Source: DASVTR01 sp033855775
Lineage (GTDB): Bacteria; Acidobacteriota; Blastocatellia; Pyrinomonadales; Pyrinomonadaceae
DNA: 52,929 bases
Assembly (NCBI GenBank): GCA_033855775.1
Contig: JAWVFT010000066.1
Location: 1-52,929 of the forward strand
Reading direction: 5' to 3'
The notes below the pieces were generated by a model. It did no database searches and had not been told where the DNA came from. It saw nothing but the letters and a program-made list of their open reading frames with translations. Below, piece by piece: positions 40,476 through 48,668 of the stretch (the first letter of the stretch is position 1; the number at the start of each line of letters is the position of its first letter). Position numbers and translations under genes: made by a program.

Positions 40476-40493
40476 TGAATGAGCATTCATTCA
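40476..40493. promoter_or_regulatory. FadR-type operator upstream of fadN
   Basis: TGAATGA-GCAT-TCATTCA, perfect 7-bp arms (8 bp if the flanking C and G are counted). Its arms and 4-bp spacer match the Bacillus FadR box. The same design occurs upstream of the TetR-family gene at 46.9 kb. The rest of the 429-bp stretch 40417-40845 shows no ORF of its own; an in-frame extension of the next plus-strand ORF back to 40675 is not credible because it lacks a Shine-Dalgarno and precedes a hydrophobic start. Confidence 0.75.
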
Positions 40494-40845
40494 GCAAGGC
40501 GAAAACGCCCGCCGGCGAAAGCGCAGGCTTAATAGTGTGATTATAAACTCCGGCATAAAGTGAGAAGTGAAGCGCGTCGAGCGGGAAAGTCGCTCTTGTT
40601 GCGCGACAGTGGCCCAAGGGCGTGGGTTGATGAATGGCGCGACCGTTTTGGATTTGAGTAGAGCTTAACTATCGTTGTCTCTAAGACTCTGCCGGTGGTA
40701 TTATTTGGCCTCGCAATCGTCACACCGGTTGGAACTCAACAGCCGGCTTGCAATCTATCTTCCAGCGCTCCGTGGCCATAGCTCTTCTTTCTGGCGTTAT
40801 ACCTTTCGCGCGGCGCGACACGATTTTGAAGGAACATCGGCCCCC

Positions 40846-42105
40846 ATGTCACTAGCAATCCTATTCGCCCTGCTGCTAGTCTTAGGCAAACCCGGCCCGA
40901 CACCGACCCCGGAGCCGCCTCCGCCGCCGAAGCCTTCCATTGTGGTTTCCTTCGAGCGGCAGAACGTCAGGGAAGACGACTTGTTGCCGGGCAAAGTCCT
41001 CATCTCGAACGAGTCCAAGTACGACTTGACCGACGCGCGGCTCTCGCTGACCGGCCCGCAGTTTCTCGAATGGCATCTGGATTCCTGCGAGGGGCGTCAA
41101 CTCGCGCCCAACCTCGCGCTCAACTCCGAGCCACAATCCATCGGCCCCATCGCGGCCAACGCGACCATCCAATGCTACATGAGCGGCAAGACCGGCAATA
41201 AGATTGATGTCGGCGAGTTCAACGTGCTCTTCACCTTGCGCTATCGCTGGACTGTGGACAAGTCCACCGCGGAATCGTTCGTGACCAGCGAAAAGACTGT
41301 CAAGATGAATCTGCTCGGGAGCGAGAGCGTGGCCGGCATCCCGGTCGCGCTCGCCAACTACATCGTGCCGGGGCTTATCTTCTGGGTCATCGTCGGCCTC
41401 TTCGGCGTGCCCTGGAAAACGGACGCTCTCGGCGACAAAATGATTTACAGCGTCCTCGTCTCGCTTCTTTTCGTAGGCTTCGGCGCGCTGCTCGACTACT
41501 TTAATTTGACCAGCAAACTGAGCGTCAGCCGGGGCATCAGCTTGTCGGGCCTGAGTTGGCTGGCGGCGGCGGGCCTCGTCGCGGGCGTCGTGTTCGGCGG
41601 CACAGACAGCGGTATCCGCTACCTCTTGCGCAAGCGGCTCATCGACCCGCGAGACGACGAGTTTACGCTGCTCAGAAAACTATTAGTTCTCAACACGAAG
41701 GCTGCAACCCCCAAGTCCATCATCAAGCTGAAGGAAGGGAATGCCGAATACGTCGGCTCGCTTTCGGCTTACCAAGGCAACAGGTACTACCTAGTTGGCT
41801 GGTACCGGGTGGATTTGAACGAACTCCCGGCAGAGATTCCGCAGAGCGTGGTGGACAGCCTCGTCAAATTCAAGTCAGGCGGCTCGCAGCTTGACCTGTT
41901 CGACCTGGCCATGGAGCGCAACCTGCTGAAAGTCTCAGACTCGATTCAGAAGCCGGAAGCCGATAACGCAGGATTGACGGGAGCCTTTGACGGCCCCGGC
42001 AAGTGGACGGAGAGTGAAGTCTCCTTCTACACCTTTGACGCGCAGGGATGGGAGACTTCGCCCATCGTCGTCGAGGGCGAGCCGCCGGTTCACCCTAAAA
42101 AATAA
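40846..42105 (+). CDS. Membrane protein with N-terminal exported domain, unknown function
   Basis: 419 aa from ATG 40846, chosen because it begins a hydrophobic segment (MSLAILFALLLVLGKPG). Then a Pro/Thr-rich linker (PTPTPEPPPPPKP), a beta-rich domain (about 31-160; VVSFERQNVREDDLLPGKVL, with cysteines at DSCEGRQ and IQCYMSG) and three transmembrane helices (about 167-190, 200-222 and 232-252). A C-terminal domain of about 165 residues follows, probably cytosolic, with KLKEGNAEYVGSLSAYQG and KFKSGGSQLDLFDLAMERN. The layout suggests signalling or coupling across the membrane: an outside Ig-like domain, a membrane bundle and an inside domain. I do not recognise a family. It lies just upstream of a second unknown gene on the same strand. 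Confidence 0.75.
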   Translation: MSLAILFALLLVLGKPGPTPTPEPPPPPKPSIVVSFERQNVREDDLLPGKVLISNESKYDLTDARLSLTGPQFLEWHLDSCEGRQLAPNLALNSEPQSIGPIAANATIQCYMSGKTGNKIDVGEFNVLFTLRYRWTVDKSTAESFVTSEKTVKMNLLGSESVAGIPVALANYIVPGLIFWVIVGLFGVPWKTDALGDKMIYSVLVSLLFVGFGALLDYFNLTSKLSVSRGISLSGLSWLAAAGLVAGVVFGGTDSGIRYLLRKRLIDPRDDEFTLLRKLLVLNTKAATPKSIIKLKEGNAEYVGSLSAYQGNRYYLVGWYRVDLNELPAEIPQSVVDSLVKFKSGGSQLDLFDLAMERNLLKVSDSIQKPEADNAGLTGAFDGPGKWTESEVSFYTFDAQGWETSPIVVEGEPPVHPKK

Positions 42106-42107
42106 GG

Positions 42108-42126
42108 GCCGGCCACAAGGGCCGGC
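42108..42126 (+). terminator. Weak hairpin after the membrane-protein gene
   Basis: A 7-bp GC stem GCCGGCC-ACAAG-GGCCGGC directly after the stop codon. There is no clear T-run, so termination would be weak. Confidence 0.4.
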
Positions 42127-42302
42127 TGAGTGTGTTATGTTTGAGACTTTAACTCTGTGTCTGCCTCACTACATGATGCGAGCGAGCAACAGATTGAGCG
42201 TGCCCCCAACTATTGATTCAGGTCAGTGTCACTCTTGTGTATCCGACCTGTGGTGCGAGCGTTACTGCTACTGGCAACCCTACGAATAGAGTTGGTGGTA
42301 GC

Positions 42303-42457
42303 CAGGTCACAGCCCTTTCAGCGCGTACGCCGGTTTGAGTCAACGCGTCCGCCGACCAAACATCACCGTGGGTACCGGAACCCGCAACGGGCGCGTGAAC
42401 GCCTCGTTGATCGAGCCGGGCCGGATTTTATCTCTGCTCCGCACGCCCGTCAAATAA
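42303..42457 (+). pseudogene. Possible coding remnant between the two unknown genes
   Basis: In the 376-bp gap 42106-42481 there is no intact gene. One frame (about 42303-42457) carries codons with the G/C-rich third positions typical of this genome. It reads ...NITVGTGTRNGRVNASLI, then EPGRILSLLRTPVK and a stop, with no ATG and only TTG or GTG to begin. A second frame upstream (about 42193-42330) reads VSVTLVYPTCGASVTATGN and stops. The two could be pieces of one frameshifted gene, or chance. A 50-codon Cys-rich ORF (42137-42289) overlaps in a third frame. Low certainty. Confidence 0.25.
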
Positions 42458-42481
42458 ATTTCGGGCCGAAGGGGACAAGGC

Positions 42482-43618
42482 ATGAATGCGAATTTCTCCG
42501 AAGTTGACATACACGTCTTCGATGTTCACACGACGGTCAGGCCGCTCGTCGTCGACGACTGCTTCCAAACCGGGTTCGAGTTCATCGCGCAACCGGACGG
42601 CTATCGTCAACGATACAAGGACGGGCCGACGACGCTGACGCCCTCGTTCAACTTTCATCCGCTGTCTGGAAAGCTACGAAAGCACAATCAATTTTGGAAG
42701 AACTACCTGCTGCTTCAGGACAGCGACTACTGGGAGCTTCAGTTGCCGTTCGTGTGCAGCTTTAAGCGGCCACCTGTCGCCCTCCATCTTGAGGGAGCGA
42801 ACTTCGTGGGCAGCGTCAAGGCGCGCATCTACCTGTCCGCTCTGGGCTGGTCGTCGAACCTTGATATTTACCTCACAGGCGACATCAAGCTTCCGCAGTT
42901 GCGCGACTTCATCGGCTCGCTGCGCGGCATCCAGCCCGCGCTGCCGGGCGGCGCCAGTCTCCTGCTTAAAACGGAGGATGGCGATTGGCAGCCCGCCAGT
43001 CTCTCCGAAATCTTCGCCCACTTCCGCGCCCTCCTGCTCGCAGAGATTTACTCGCCTGACTCGCCGCCGCATGCCATTCGTCACGAGGAGCGACAGTTCG
43101 TTATCTCGCTCGCCGAGTTTGACGGGCCGATTACCAGCTTCCGGCAGACGCCGCGCGGCGAAGGCATGACCGAGGCCGACCGCGCCATGCTCTACAGCGT
43201 TCTGCGCGGCAGGAACTTTGACGTTGCCGGTTTCAGGAAAGAGATTATCGCGCAGCCCGTCACCGTCACCGCCTTCGCCGACCGTCAAGACTTCATGCTG
43301 ACCAATTTCGACTACGGGACGCTGATGTTTCTACAGCAGGGCGCGAAGAAGCAGAGCGGCGCGCGCGGCCCGCTGAGATGCTTCGCCTCCAACGTGCGCA
43401 GTCTTTCCTGTATGACCTGGATGCTCTACTACTTTTATCAGGACTCGCAGCAAGCCGCGACGGAGAATGCGACCGTCGCCGCCCTGCGCGCCGCCGTCAA
43501 GGCAGACCTTCAACAACTGCGCGACCGCTCAAGCAACATCCCGACCACCACCAACACCAGTCTCAGGTACGCCAAAACCCTTTTCGGCAACGACAAGATT
43601 AAAAGACTCAAGCTCTGA
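42482..43618 (+). CDS. Hypothetical protein, no recognised family
   Basis: 378 aa, soluble, no signal peptide or transmembrane helix. AGGGGACAAG lies just before the ATG. The N-terminal half looks beta-rich (FSEVDIHVFDVHTTVRPLVV, SDYWELQLPFVCSFKRPPVA, GSVKARIYLSALGWSSNLDI). Later parts have mixed structure, with helix FRALLLAEIYSPDSP and a helical tail (VAALRAAVKADLQQLRDRSS). I recognise no family, catalytic motif or binding loop. The stretch GSVKARIYLSALGWSSNLDI might be an interface. It is a likely partner of the membrane protein upstream (same strand, 376 bp apart) but this is only positional. Codon usage is like the neighbours, so it is long-resident or well ameliorated. Confidence 0.75.
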   Translation: MNANFSEVDIHVFDVHTTVRPLVVDDCFQTGFEFIAQPDGYRQRYKDGPTTLTPSFNFHPLSGKLRKHNQFWKNYLLLQDSDYWELQLPFVCSFKRPPVALHLEGANFVGSVKARIYLSALGWSSNLDIYLTGDIKLPQLRDFIGSLRGIQPALPGGASLLLKTEDGDWQPASLSEIFAHFRALLLAEIYSPDSPPHAIRHEERQFVISLAEFDGPITSFRQTPRGEGMTEADRAMLYSVLRGRNFDVAGFRKEIIAQPVTVTAFADRQDFMLTNFDYGTLMFLQQGAKKQSGARGPLRCFASNVRSLSCMTWMLYYFYQDSQQAATENATVAALRAAVKADLQQLRDRSSNIPTTTNTSLRYAKTLFGNDKIKRLKL

Positions 43619-43726
43619 AGTAGCTAATCGGTGCAGTCAACCGGCGAGCCCGTAGAGATTGCTTGATTAGTTTGAAGGAAGGCTCTATCGCGGATGCCGC
43701 GGGCGCGACGCCGCATGACGGGCGAA

Positions 43727-44428
43727 TCAGTAGTTCGTCAGAATCGCTTCCGGGGCGAAGCCCATCCGGCTCAGACGGTCGCGCGTTTGTTCAATCATCT
43801 CGCGCGAGCCGCAGATGAGGGCGACGGGAGCTTGGAGGTCTGGGATGATATGGTCGAGCAAGCTTTGGACGTAGCCGGTCGGGCCTGACCAATCGTGGCC
43901 GTCGGGGCGCGAGATGACCTGTCGCAGTTCGACGCCCGCGTCTTCCCAACCATCGGTTTCGTCGCGGTAGCAGAAATCGTCGGGCGTGCGCGCCCCGTAA
44001 AGGACGACGAGTTGGCCGTAGTCCTCGCGGTGTTTGAGCACGTGGCGCAGGGCCGAGCGCAGCGGCGCGACGCCCGTTCCCATCGCCACGAAGATGAGGT
44101 CGCGGCCCCGATGCTCGCGCAAAGGGAAGCCCTGTCCGACAATCTCCAACAGTTCAACGCGGTCGCCTTCCTTCATCTCGAAGAGAGCATCGCTCGCGCC
44201 CTTGCCGCGTTTGACGAGAAACTCAAGCTCCGCATCTTCGGGCGCGCTGGCGAACGCGAAGTATGACGGGCCGTGCGCGCCTGCGCGCAGGACGGCGACC
44301 TGTCCGGGCAGAAACGAGACATCGCGCGCGGCGTCTGCTCCCTCCGGCAGCATGTCGAACGAGCGCACGTTGCGCCCCTCATCGCGCGCCCGTTTGATGA
44401 CGAGCGTGCGCCCCGCTTGCTCTTTCAT
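43727..44428 (-). CDS. FAD/NAD(P)H-binding oxidoreductase (ferredoxin-reductase type)
   Basis: 233 aa from the ATG opening MKEQAGRTLVIKRARDEGRN, which has an AGGAAG Shine-Dalgarno 6 bases upstream. The frame stays open to 44551, but those 41 extra codons translate heptad-repeat DNA and are not real protein. FNR-like two-domain fold: the FAD part with PGQVAVLRAGAHGPSYFAFA (variant of the RxYS motif), then the NAD(P) part FVAMGTGVAPLRSALRHVLK, VVLYGARTPDDFCYRDE and CGSREMIEQTRDRLSRMGFA. No iron-sulfur or heme domain is attached. It lies behind the acyl-CoA synthetase on the same strand, possibly an electron carrier partner for lipid metabolism. Confidence 0.85.
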   Translation of the reverse strand: MKEQAGRTLVIKRARDEGRNVRSFDMLPEGADAARDVSFLPGQVAVLRAGAHGPSYFAFASAPEDAELEFLVKRGKGASDALFEMKEGDRVELLEIVGQGFPLREHRGRDLIFVAMGTGVAPLRSALRHVLKHREDYGQLVVLYGARTPDDFCYRDETDGWEDAGVELRQVISRPDGHDWSGPTGYVQSLLDHIIPDLQAPVALICGSREMIEQTRDRLSRMGFAPEAILTNY

Positions 44429-44489
44429 GGATGCTTCCTGAGACAATTCAAAAACGCTTTCCGTCGTCAACACTTTTTCCGTCGTCAAA

Positions 44490-44538
44490 GCTTGAAGATG
44501 AAGCTCAAGCTTCCGCGTGTGAAGCTCAAGCTTCTTCG
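44490..44538. repeat. GCTTGAA / CTCAAGC heptads at the acyl-CoA synthetase stop
   Basis: Seven units in phase (GCTTGAA, GATGAAG, CTCAAGC, TTCCGCG, TGTGAAG, CTCAAGC, TTCTTCG). The 15-mer TGAAGCTCAAGCTTC occurs at 44499-44513 and 44520-44534, exactly three heptads apart. The synthetase stop codon (44526-44528) lies inside. Confidence 0.75.
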
Positions 44539-46385
44539 TAGAGTTGGTCAATCACCTCGCGGTATTTTTCGTCAACGACGCGGCGTTTGACTTTGAGCGT
44601 CGGCGTTAGCTCGCCGCCGTCAATCGTAAATTCATGTTCGAGCAGGGCGATGCGTTTGACGCGCTCATACTTTGCCAGCTCGGTCGTGTGCGTGGCTATC
44701 TGTCGCTCGAAGAGGTCAACGATGCGCGGGTGTTTGCAAAGCTCTGCGGGCGCGCTGGCGTCTATGCCTTTGAGCGCGGCATACGAGCGTATCTGTTCCC
44801 AATCAGGCACAATGAGCGCGGCGGGAAACTTGCGCCCGGCGCCAATCAGCACAACTTGATTGACGAAGCGCGAGCCTTTTATCATCTGCTCAATGGGTTG
44901 CGGGGCGATGTACTTTCCGCCGGAAGTTTTGAACAACTCTTTCTTGCGGTCGGTGATGCGCAGGAAACCTTGCTCGTCAATCCTGCCGATGTCGCCGGTC
45001 TTAAACCAGCCGTCTTCGGTGAAGACCTCGCGCGTCGCCGCAGGCTTGTTAAAGTAGCCGAGCATCACGTTCGGCCCGCGCGTCTCTATCTCGCCGTCGT
45101 CGGCGATTCTCACTTCGACATTGCGGATGGGACGGCCCACCGTGCCGACAGCGTTCTCTTGCAGCGTGCAGCCGGAGATGACGGGCGACGTTTCGGTCAG
45201 CCCGTAGCCCTGAACGATTTGCATGCCTGCGCCCGCGAAGACGTAGCCAATCTCTTCGGGCAGGGCGGCTCCGCCCGCGATGAAAAATCGTATGCGGCCG
45301 CCGAGCGCGTCTCGCCACTTCTGAAAGACTAGACGCGAGGCCAGACGATATTTGAGAGCGAGCATGGGCGAGACTTTGCGCCCGGCGAGCGAGCGTTGCG
45401 CGTGAGCTTTGCCGGTCGAGACGGCCCACGCGAGCAAGCCCGCTTTGACGCGCCCGCCTTCCGCCGCTTTATCTTTGATGCGCTGGTAAATCTTTTCGAA
45501 GAGACGCGGCACGCCGATGAAGATGGTCGGATTAACCTCGCGGAAATTCTCGCCGAGCTTCTCAATCGATTCCGCGTAGAAGACGCGCATCCCGTGATGT
45601 ATGTACATGTACATCGCGAGGCGTTCGAGGACATGCGAGAGCGGCAGCACGGAGAGCGCGACATCCGTTTTGTAATAGTCGAAGTGCTCGCCGCAATCAA
45701 TCAAGTTTGAGACGAGGTTCGAGTGCGTCAGCATGACGCCCTTCGGCTCGCCCGTCGTCCCCGAAGTATAAATGATGGTCGCAATGTCGTCAGGCTTGAC
45801 GGCCTGCGCCAACTCTTCGTTCGCTTGCGCCGCGCCGCCGGAGTTGCCGCGCTCTTCCAGTTGCTTGAGCGTCAGGCCGTCGCCGGCGTCCACCGCGCGC
45901 CCTTCAAAAAAGATGACGTGCTCAAGCTCCGCGCATTCGGCCAGCGCGGACTTGAGTTGCTCGAATTTCTCGCGGCCCTGAATGAAGAGAGCGCGCGCGC
46001 CGGAGTCTTTCAGAATGTAGGCGGCCTGCGCGGGCGTCAGCGTCGAATAGATTGGCACGTCCACCGCGCCCGCGAATTGACAGCCCGCGTCAGAGAGCGT
46101 CCATTCGACGCAGTTGTCGGAGAGCAAGGCCACGCGGTCGCCGCGACGAATGCCGAGCGAGTGTAGGCCGAGCGCGATGGAGCGCGCGCGCCGGAGCATT
46201 TCGTCCGAAGAGATGGCACGCCACGCGCCGTCCCGTTTGTAGTTGAGCGTGTCGGGCTTCGGATGCTCGCGCGCGGCGTGCTCGAACATTTCGGCGAGCG
46301 TCGCGGGCTCGTTCGCGTAGAGCGGAACGCGCGGCGGGCGCGAGATGAAGACCTGCTCTGCAAGCGGCGATGCGGTCGTCTTCAT
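44526..46385 (-). CDS. Long-chain acyl-CoA synthetase (AMP-binding)
   Basis: 619 aa. It activates fatty acids to acyl-CoA through an acyl-AMP, feeding the beta-oxidation enzymes. The P-loop is IIYTSGTTGEPKGVMLTHSN (about 206-225). GYGLTETSPVISG is the A5 motif and FKTGDIGRIDEQGFLRITDR with KKELFKTSGGKYIAPQPIE the hinge and C-terminal Lys region. Length matches bacterial LcfA/FadD-type enzymes of the eukaryote-like long-chain branch. The start overlaps the stop of the TetR-family gene by 4 bp, so both are made from one mRNA and are under the operator at 47139-47156. Role comparable to Bacillus lcfA, which also neighbours fadR. The last residues (Tyr-Glu-Glu-Ala) come from the heptad repeat. 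Confidence 0.94.
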   Translation of the reverse strand: MKTTASPLAEQVFISRPPRVPLYANEPATLAEMFEHAAREHPKPDTLNYKRDGAWRAISSDEMLRRARSIALGLHSLGIRRGDRVALLSDNCVEWTLSDAGCQFAGAVDVPIYSTLTPAQAAYILKDSGARALFIQGREKFEQLKSALAECAELEHVIFFEGRAVDAGDGLTLKQLEERGNSGGAAQANEELAQAVKPDDIATIIYTSGTTGEPKGVMLTHSNLVSNLIDCGEHFDYYKTDVALSVLPLSHVLERLAMYMYIHHGMRVFYAESIEKLGENFREVNPTIFIGVPRLFEKIYQRIKDKAAEGGRVKAGLLAWAVSTGKAHAQRSLAGRKVSPMLALKYRLASRLVFQKWRDALGGRIRFFIAGGAALPEEIGYVFAGAGMQIVQGYGLTETSPVISGCTLQENAVGTVGRPIRNVEVRIADDGEIETRGPNVMLGYFNKPAATREVFTEDGWFKTGDIGRIDEQGFLRITDRKKELFKTSGGKYIAPQPIEQMIKGSRFVNQVVLIGAGRKFPAALIVPDWEQIRSYAALKGIDASAPAELCKHPRIVDLFERQIATHTTELAKYERVKRIALLEHEFTIDGGELTPTLKVKRRVVDEKYREVIDQLYEEA

Positions 46386-46990
46386 CGCGGGCTCACCCCG
46401 TTGAGAAAAATGTCGAGCACTTGCTCGGCCAGCGGCGCGAGCTTGTAGCGTCGCTTCGAGAGAATCCAGTTGGTCGCCATTTCATCGAGCGCGCCGAAGA
46501 AGATTTTGGCGATGACCTTCGCGTTCAACTCAGCGCGAAAGACGCCCGCCGCCTGGCCTTCGATGATGACGCCTTTTATCAAGCCCAAATATTCGGCAAA
46601 GCCAGCGGCGGAAAACTCCTCCATAAACTTTGTCGAGCCGCGCAGTTCAACTTGAAAGACGACGGCCAAGTCGCGGTCTGTGCTCATGCGTTCGAGATGA
46701 AGTTGAGCGATGCGGCGCAGCTTTTCGCGCGGGTCTGTGATGCCGGACAATTGCTTGCGCCCCTCGGCAATCGCTTCCTCCATCGTCCGGTCGAAGATGG
46801 AATGAAGAATCTCTTCCTTGCTTTTGAAGTAGAGATAGACCGTGCCGTCGGCGACGCCCGCCGCGCTGGCGATGTCCGCCACCTTCGAGTTGAAGTAGCC
46901 GTTTCCGGCGAAGACGCGCGTCGCCGCGCGCAGGATTGCCTCGCGCTTATCGGCGACGGCGGGGCGAGCGGAAGAGAGGGAACGAACCAT
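46382..46990 (-). CDS. fadR: TetR-family regulator, FadR-like (fatty acid degradation)
   Basis: 202 aa. The N-terminal helix-turn-helix domain (about 16-62) reads REAILRAATRVFAGNGYFNS, KVADIASAAGVADGTVYLYF and KSKEEILHSIFD, closely like the DNA-binding part of Bacillus FadR. The C-terminal ligand domain (about 80-200; LAVVFQVELRGSTKFMEEFS) would bind acyl-CoA in that family. Context supports it: it shares 4 bp with the acyl-CoA synthetase, and a TGAATGA-N4-TCACTCA site lies 149 bp upstream. The expected action is repression of beta-oxidation genes, relieved by long-chain acyl-CoA. No clear Shine-Dalgarno precedes ATG 46990. The symbol is by analogy; a related TetR cannot be excluded. Confidence 0.85.
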   Translation of the reverse strand: MVRSLSSARPAVADKREAILRAATRVFAGNGYFNSKVADIASAAGVADGTVYLYFKSKEEILHSIFDRTMEEAIAEGRKQLSGITDPREKLRRIAQLHLERMSTDRDLAVVFQVELRGSTKFMEEFSAAGFAEYLGLIKGVIIEGQAAGVFRAELNAKVIAKIFFGALDEMATNWILSKRRYKLAPLAEQVLDIFLNGVSPR

Positions 46991-47138
46991 AATTTAGCTT
47001 GTGGATTGTAGCTTCCGGGATTCTGGACGAACGCGCTGCTCTGTGCAGCCCACGTCGCCGGATTAGCCGAAAAGAGCGAGGCTTTCATCGCTCGCCGCCG
47101 TCCGAAACCTTGAGTCCAAACTTGCCGGGGCGCATCAC

Positions 47139-47156
47139 TGAATGAATCATCACTCA
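47139..47156. promoter_or_regulatory. FadR-type operator upstream of fadR
   Basis: TGAATGA-ATCA-TCACTCA, the same 7-4-7 layout as the fadN site with one changed base in the right arm and the same outer C...G pair. It lies in the 247-bp gap 46991-47237, 149 bp before the fadR start, consistent with autoregulation. No other feature was found in that gap. Confidence 0.65.
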
Positions 47157-47209
47157 GTCAGATGCGCTTAGCCTAAACCGAACGACGCCGGTTTGTCCAA
47201 CCGCAGGCG

Positions 47210-47239
47210 CGTCGAAAGTTTGAGGCGCGACGAAAGTTT
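47210..47239. repeat. CGAAAGTTT direct repeat at the mscS stop codon
   Basis: CGAAAGTTT at 47213-47221 and 47231-47239, 18 bp apart. The stop codon of the mechanosensitive channel gene (47238-47240) falls in the second copy. Confidence 0.5.
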
Positions 47240-48269
47240 AGCGACGCGGGAGTTCGGCCTCGTCTTCTTCAAGCGCGCCGTGCTCTTCGGGCGGCAGCGG
47301 CTCCGTGGCGGCCAACTGCAAAGGGCCGCCGCGCAGGCGAAGCTCGCTTTGCGGAAAGGGAATCTCGATGGCTGCTTCGTTGAAGAGCCGCCGGATTCGA
47401 TAGTTGATGTCGCTTTTGACTTGCGGGTGACGGCGCGGGCGGTCAGTCCAGACGAGCAGGCGAAAGTTAAGCGACCAGTCGCCGAAGCCCAGAAATTGCA
47501 CGCTCGGCTTCGGCTCAGTCAAGACGAACTGGACGCCCTCGGCGGCGCGCAGGAGCGTCTGCGTCACAAGGTCAACGTCCGAATCGTAGGAGACGCCAAT
47601 CGGAATCGAGAGACGCGAGCGGCGCTCGCCGTATGACCAGTTAATCAAGTTCTGGTTGACGAGCTTTGAGTTAGGCACGATGGCGGCGATGTGGTCGTTG
47701 GTCATCACGATGGTCGTGCGCAGGTTGATGCTCTGGACGCGCCCTTCGGTCAGCTTGCTGTCGGGGCCGCTGATGGTGATGAAGTCGCCGACGCGCACGG
47801 GCCGCTCGAAGAGCAGGATGAAGCCGGAAGCGATGTCGCCCGCGATGTACTGCAAGCCGAAGCCGATGCCGACCGAGAGAGCCGTGAAGACGACGGCGAG
47901 CGTCGTCAGGTCTGCATTGAACGCCGTGCGGAACGCGACCAGCGCGCCGATGACGATGATGAAGTAGTGCAGCAAGCGCAGCAGCGTGTACTGCAAACCG
48001 GCGTCAATCCGTTTGCGCCCCTCCATCCGGCGGCTGAGAAACGCGCGCACCGAGCGCGAGATGATGATGGCAATCAACAACGCGCTGAGGCCGATGAGCA
48101 CGCTCGTCAAGGAGACTTCGAAGTTGCCGATGGTGAACTTGTGATTGATGTATGACCAGAGCCACTTCAGAGAATTCGTCCAGTCTTGCAGCCACACGCC
48201 GGGAAACGGCGTCAGCCGCGCTCCCTCGCCATGCGTCCTCGCCAGTCCGCTCAAACTTTTCATCAACAC
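47238..48269 (-). CDS. Small-conductance mechanosensitive channel (MscS family)
   Basis: 343 aa, inner membrane. Starts at GTG 48269 with GGAGG 9 bases upstream; an ATG two codons on is the alternative. Three transmembrane helices: about 53-75 (VLIGLSALLIAIIISRSV), 97-118 (LRLLHYFIIVIGALVAF) and the pore helix with LAVVFTALSVGIGFGLQYIA. The MscS beta domain follows (PVRVGDFITI, GRVQSINLRTTIVMTNDH, VPNSKLVNQNLINWS) and then the alpha/beta vestibule. The acidic tail (EEHGALEEDEAELPRR) is unusual and partly repeat-derived. It opens at high membrane tension to release solutes on osmotic downshock. Probably monocistronic. Confidence 0.93.
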   Translation of the reverse strand: MLMKSLSGLARTHGEGARLTPFPGVWLQDWTNSLKWLWSYINHKFTIGNFEVSLTSVLIGLSALLIAIIISRSVRAFLSRRMEGRKRIDAGLQYTLLRLLHYFIIVIGALVAFRTAFNADLTTLAVVFTALSVGIGFGLQYIAGDIASGFILLFERPVRVGDFITISGPDSKLTEGRVQSINLRTTIVMTNDHIAAIVPNSKLVNQNLINWSYGERRSRLSIPIGVSYDSDVDLVTQTLLRAAEGVQFVLTEPKPSVQFLGFGDWSLNFRLLVWTDRPRRHPQVKSDINYRIRRLFNEAAIEIPFPQSELRLRGGPLQLAATEPLPPEEHGALEEDEAELPRR

Positions 48270-48422
48270 TTTCGTTCTCCTCCCGCTTGTTCAGATGGCG
48301 TCGCCCAAACTAACGAGCGCGCCCTCGCCGCAAGCGTCCTCAAAACAATCGAGCCGTCGCGTGCGCTTCCTGTGGGGGCGCGGCGTGCGGCTCGGATGGG
48401 GAACGCTCTCGCTGAAATAATC

Positions 48423-48508
48423 TGGCGGAGGGGACAGGACTCGAACCTGCAAGCGTTTTCACGCGGCAGTTTTCAAGACTGCTGCCTTACCAATTAGGCT
48501 ACCCCTCC
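48423..48508 (-). tRNA. tRNA-Ser (anticodon TGA)
   Basis: 86 nt with CCA encoded in the gene. Acceptor stem GGAGGGG (48508-48502) pairs with CCCCTCC. D arm GCCTAATTGGTAAGGC. Anticodon stem GCAGT/ACTGC encloses loop CTTGAAA with anticodon TGA at 48475-48473. The long variable arm GCGT-GAAA-ACGC is diagnostic for a class II tRNA, and TGA makes it serine. T arm CAGG-TTCGAGT-CCTG. Discriminator G then CCA. Decodes UCA and other UCN codons. Confidence 0.96.
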
Positions 48509-48668
48509 GCGCGCTTCACACTATACCGCACGCCTTCGGATTGGCTCAACTCAACGTTCATCGTCGGCGCTCGACGAACAAAGCGAACCGGAGCGGAGTT
48601 CAAGCGCGCTCTTGCCGCTCGTTATCCGCGCCCGCGTCGTCTGCCGTGAACAATGTCGGCTTGAGCCG

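Noticed and set aside
42137..42289. 50-aa Cys-rich peptide as a ribosomal natural product precursor
   Set aside because: No Shine-Dalgarno, no maturation or transport genes nearby, and overlapping frames look equally protein-like.
46991..47237. Small RNA or extra gene in the gap upstream of fadR
   Set aside because: Apart from the operator and short repeat there is no promoter-hairpin pair or ORF that stands out.
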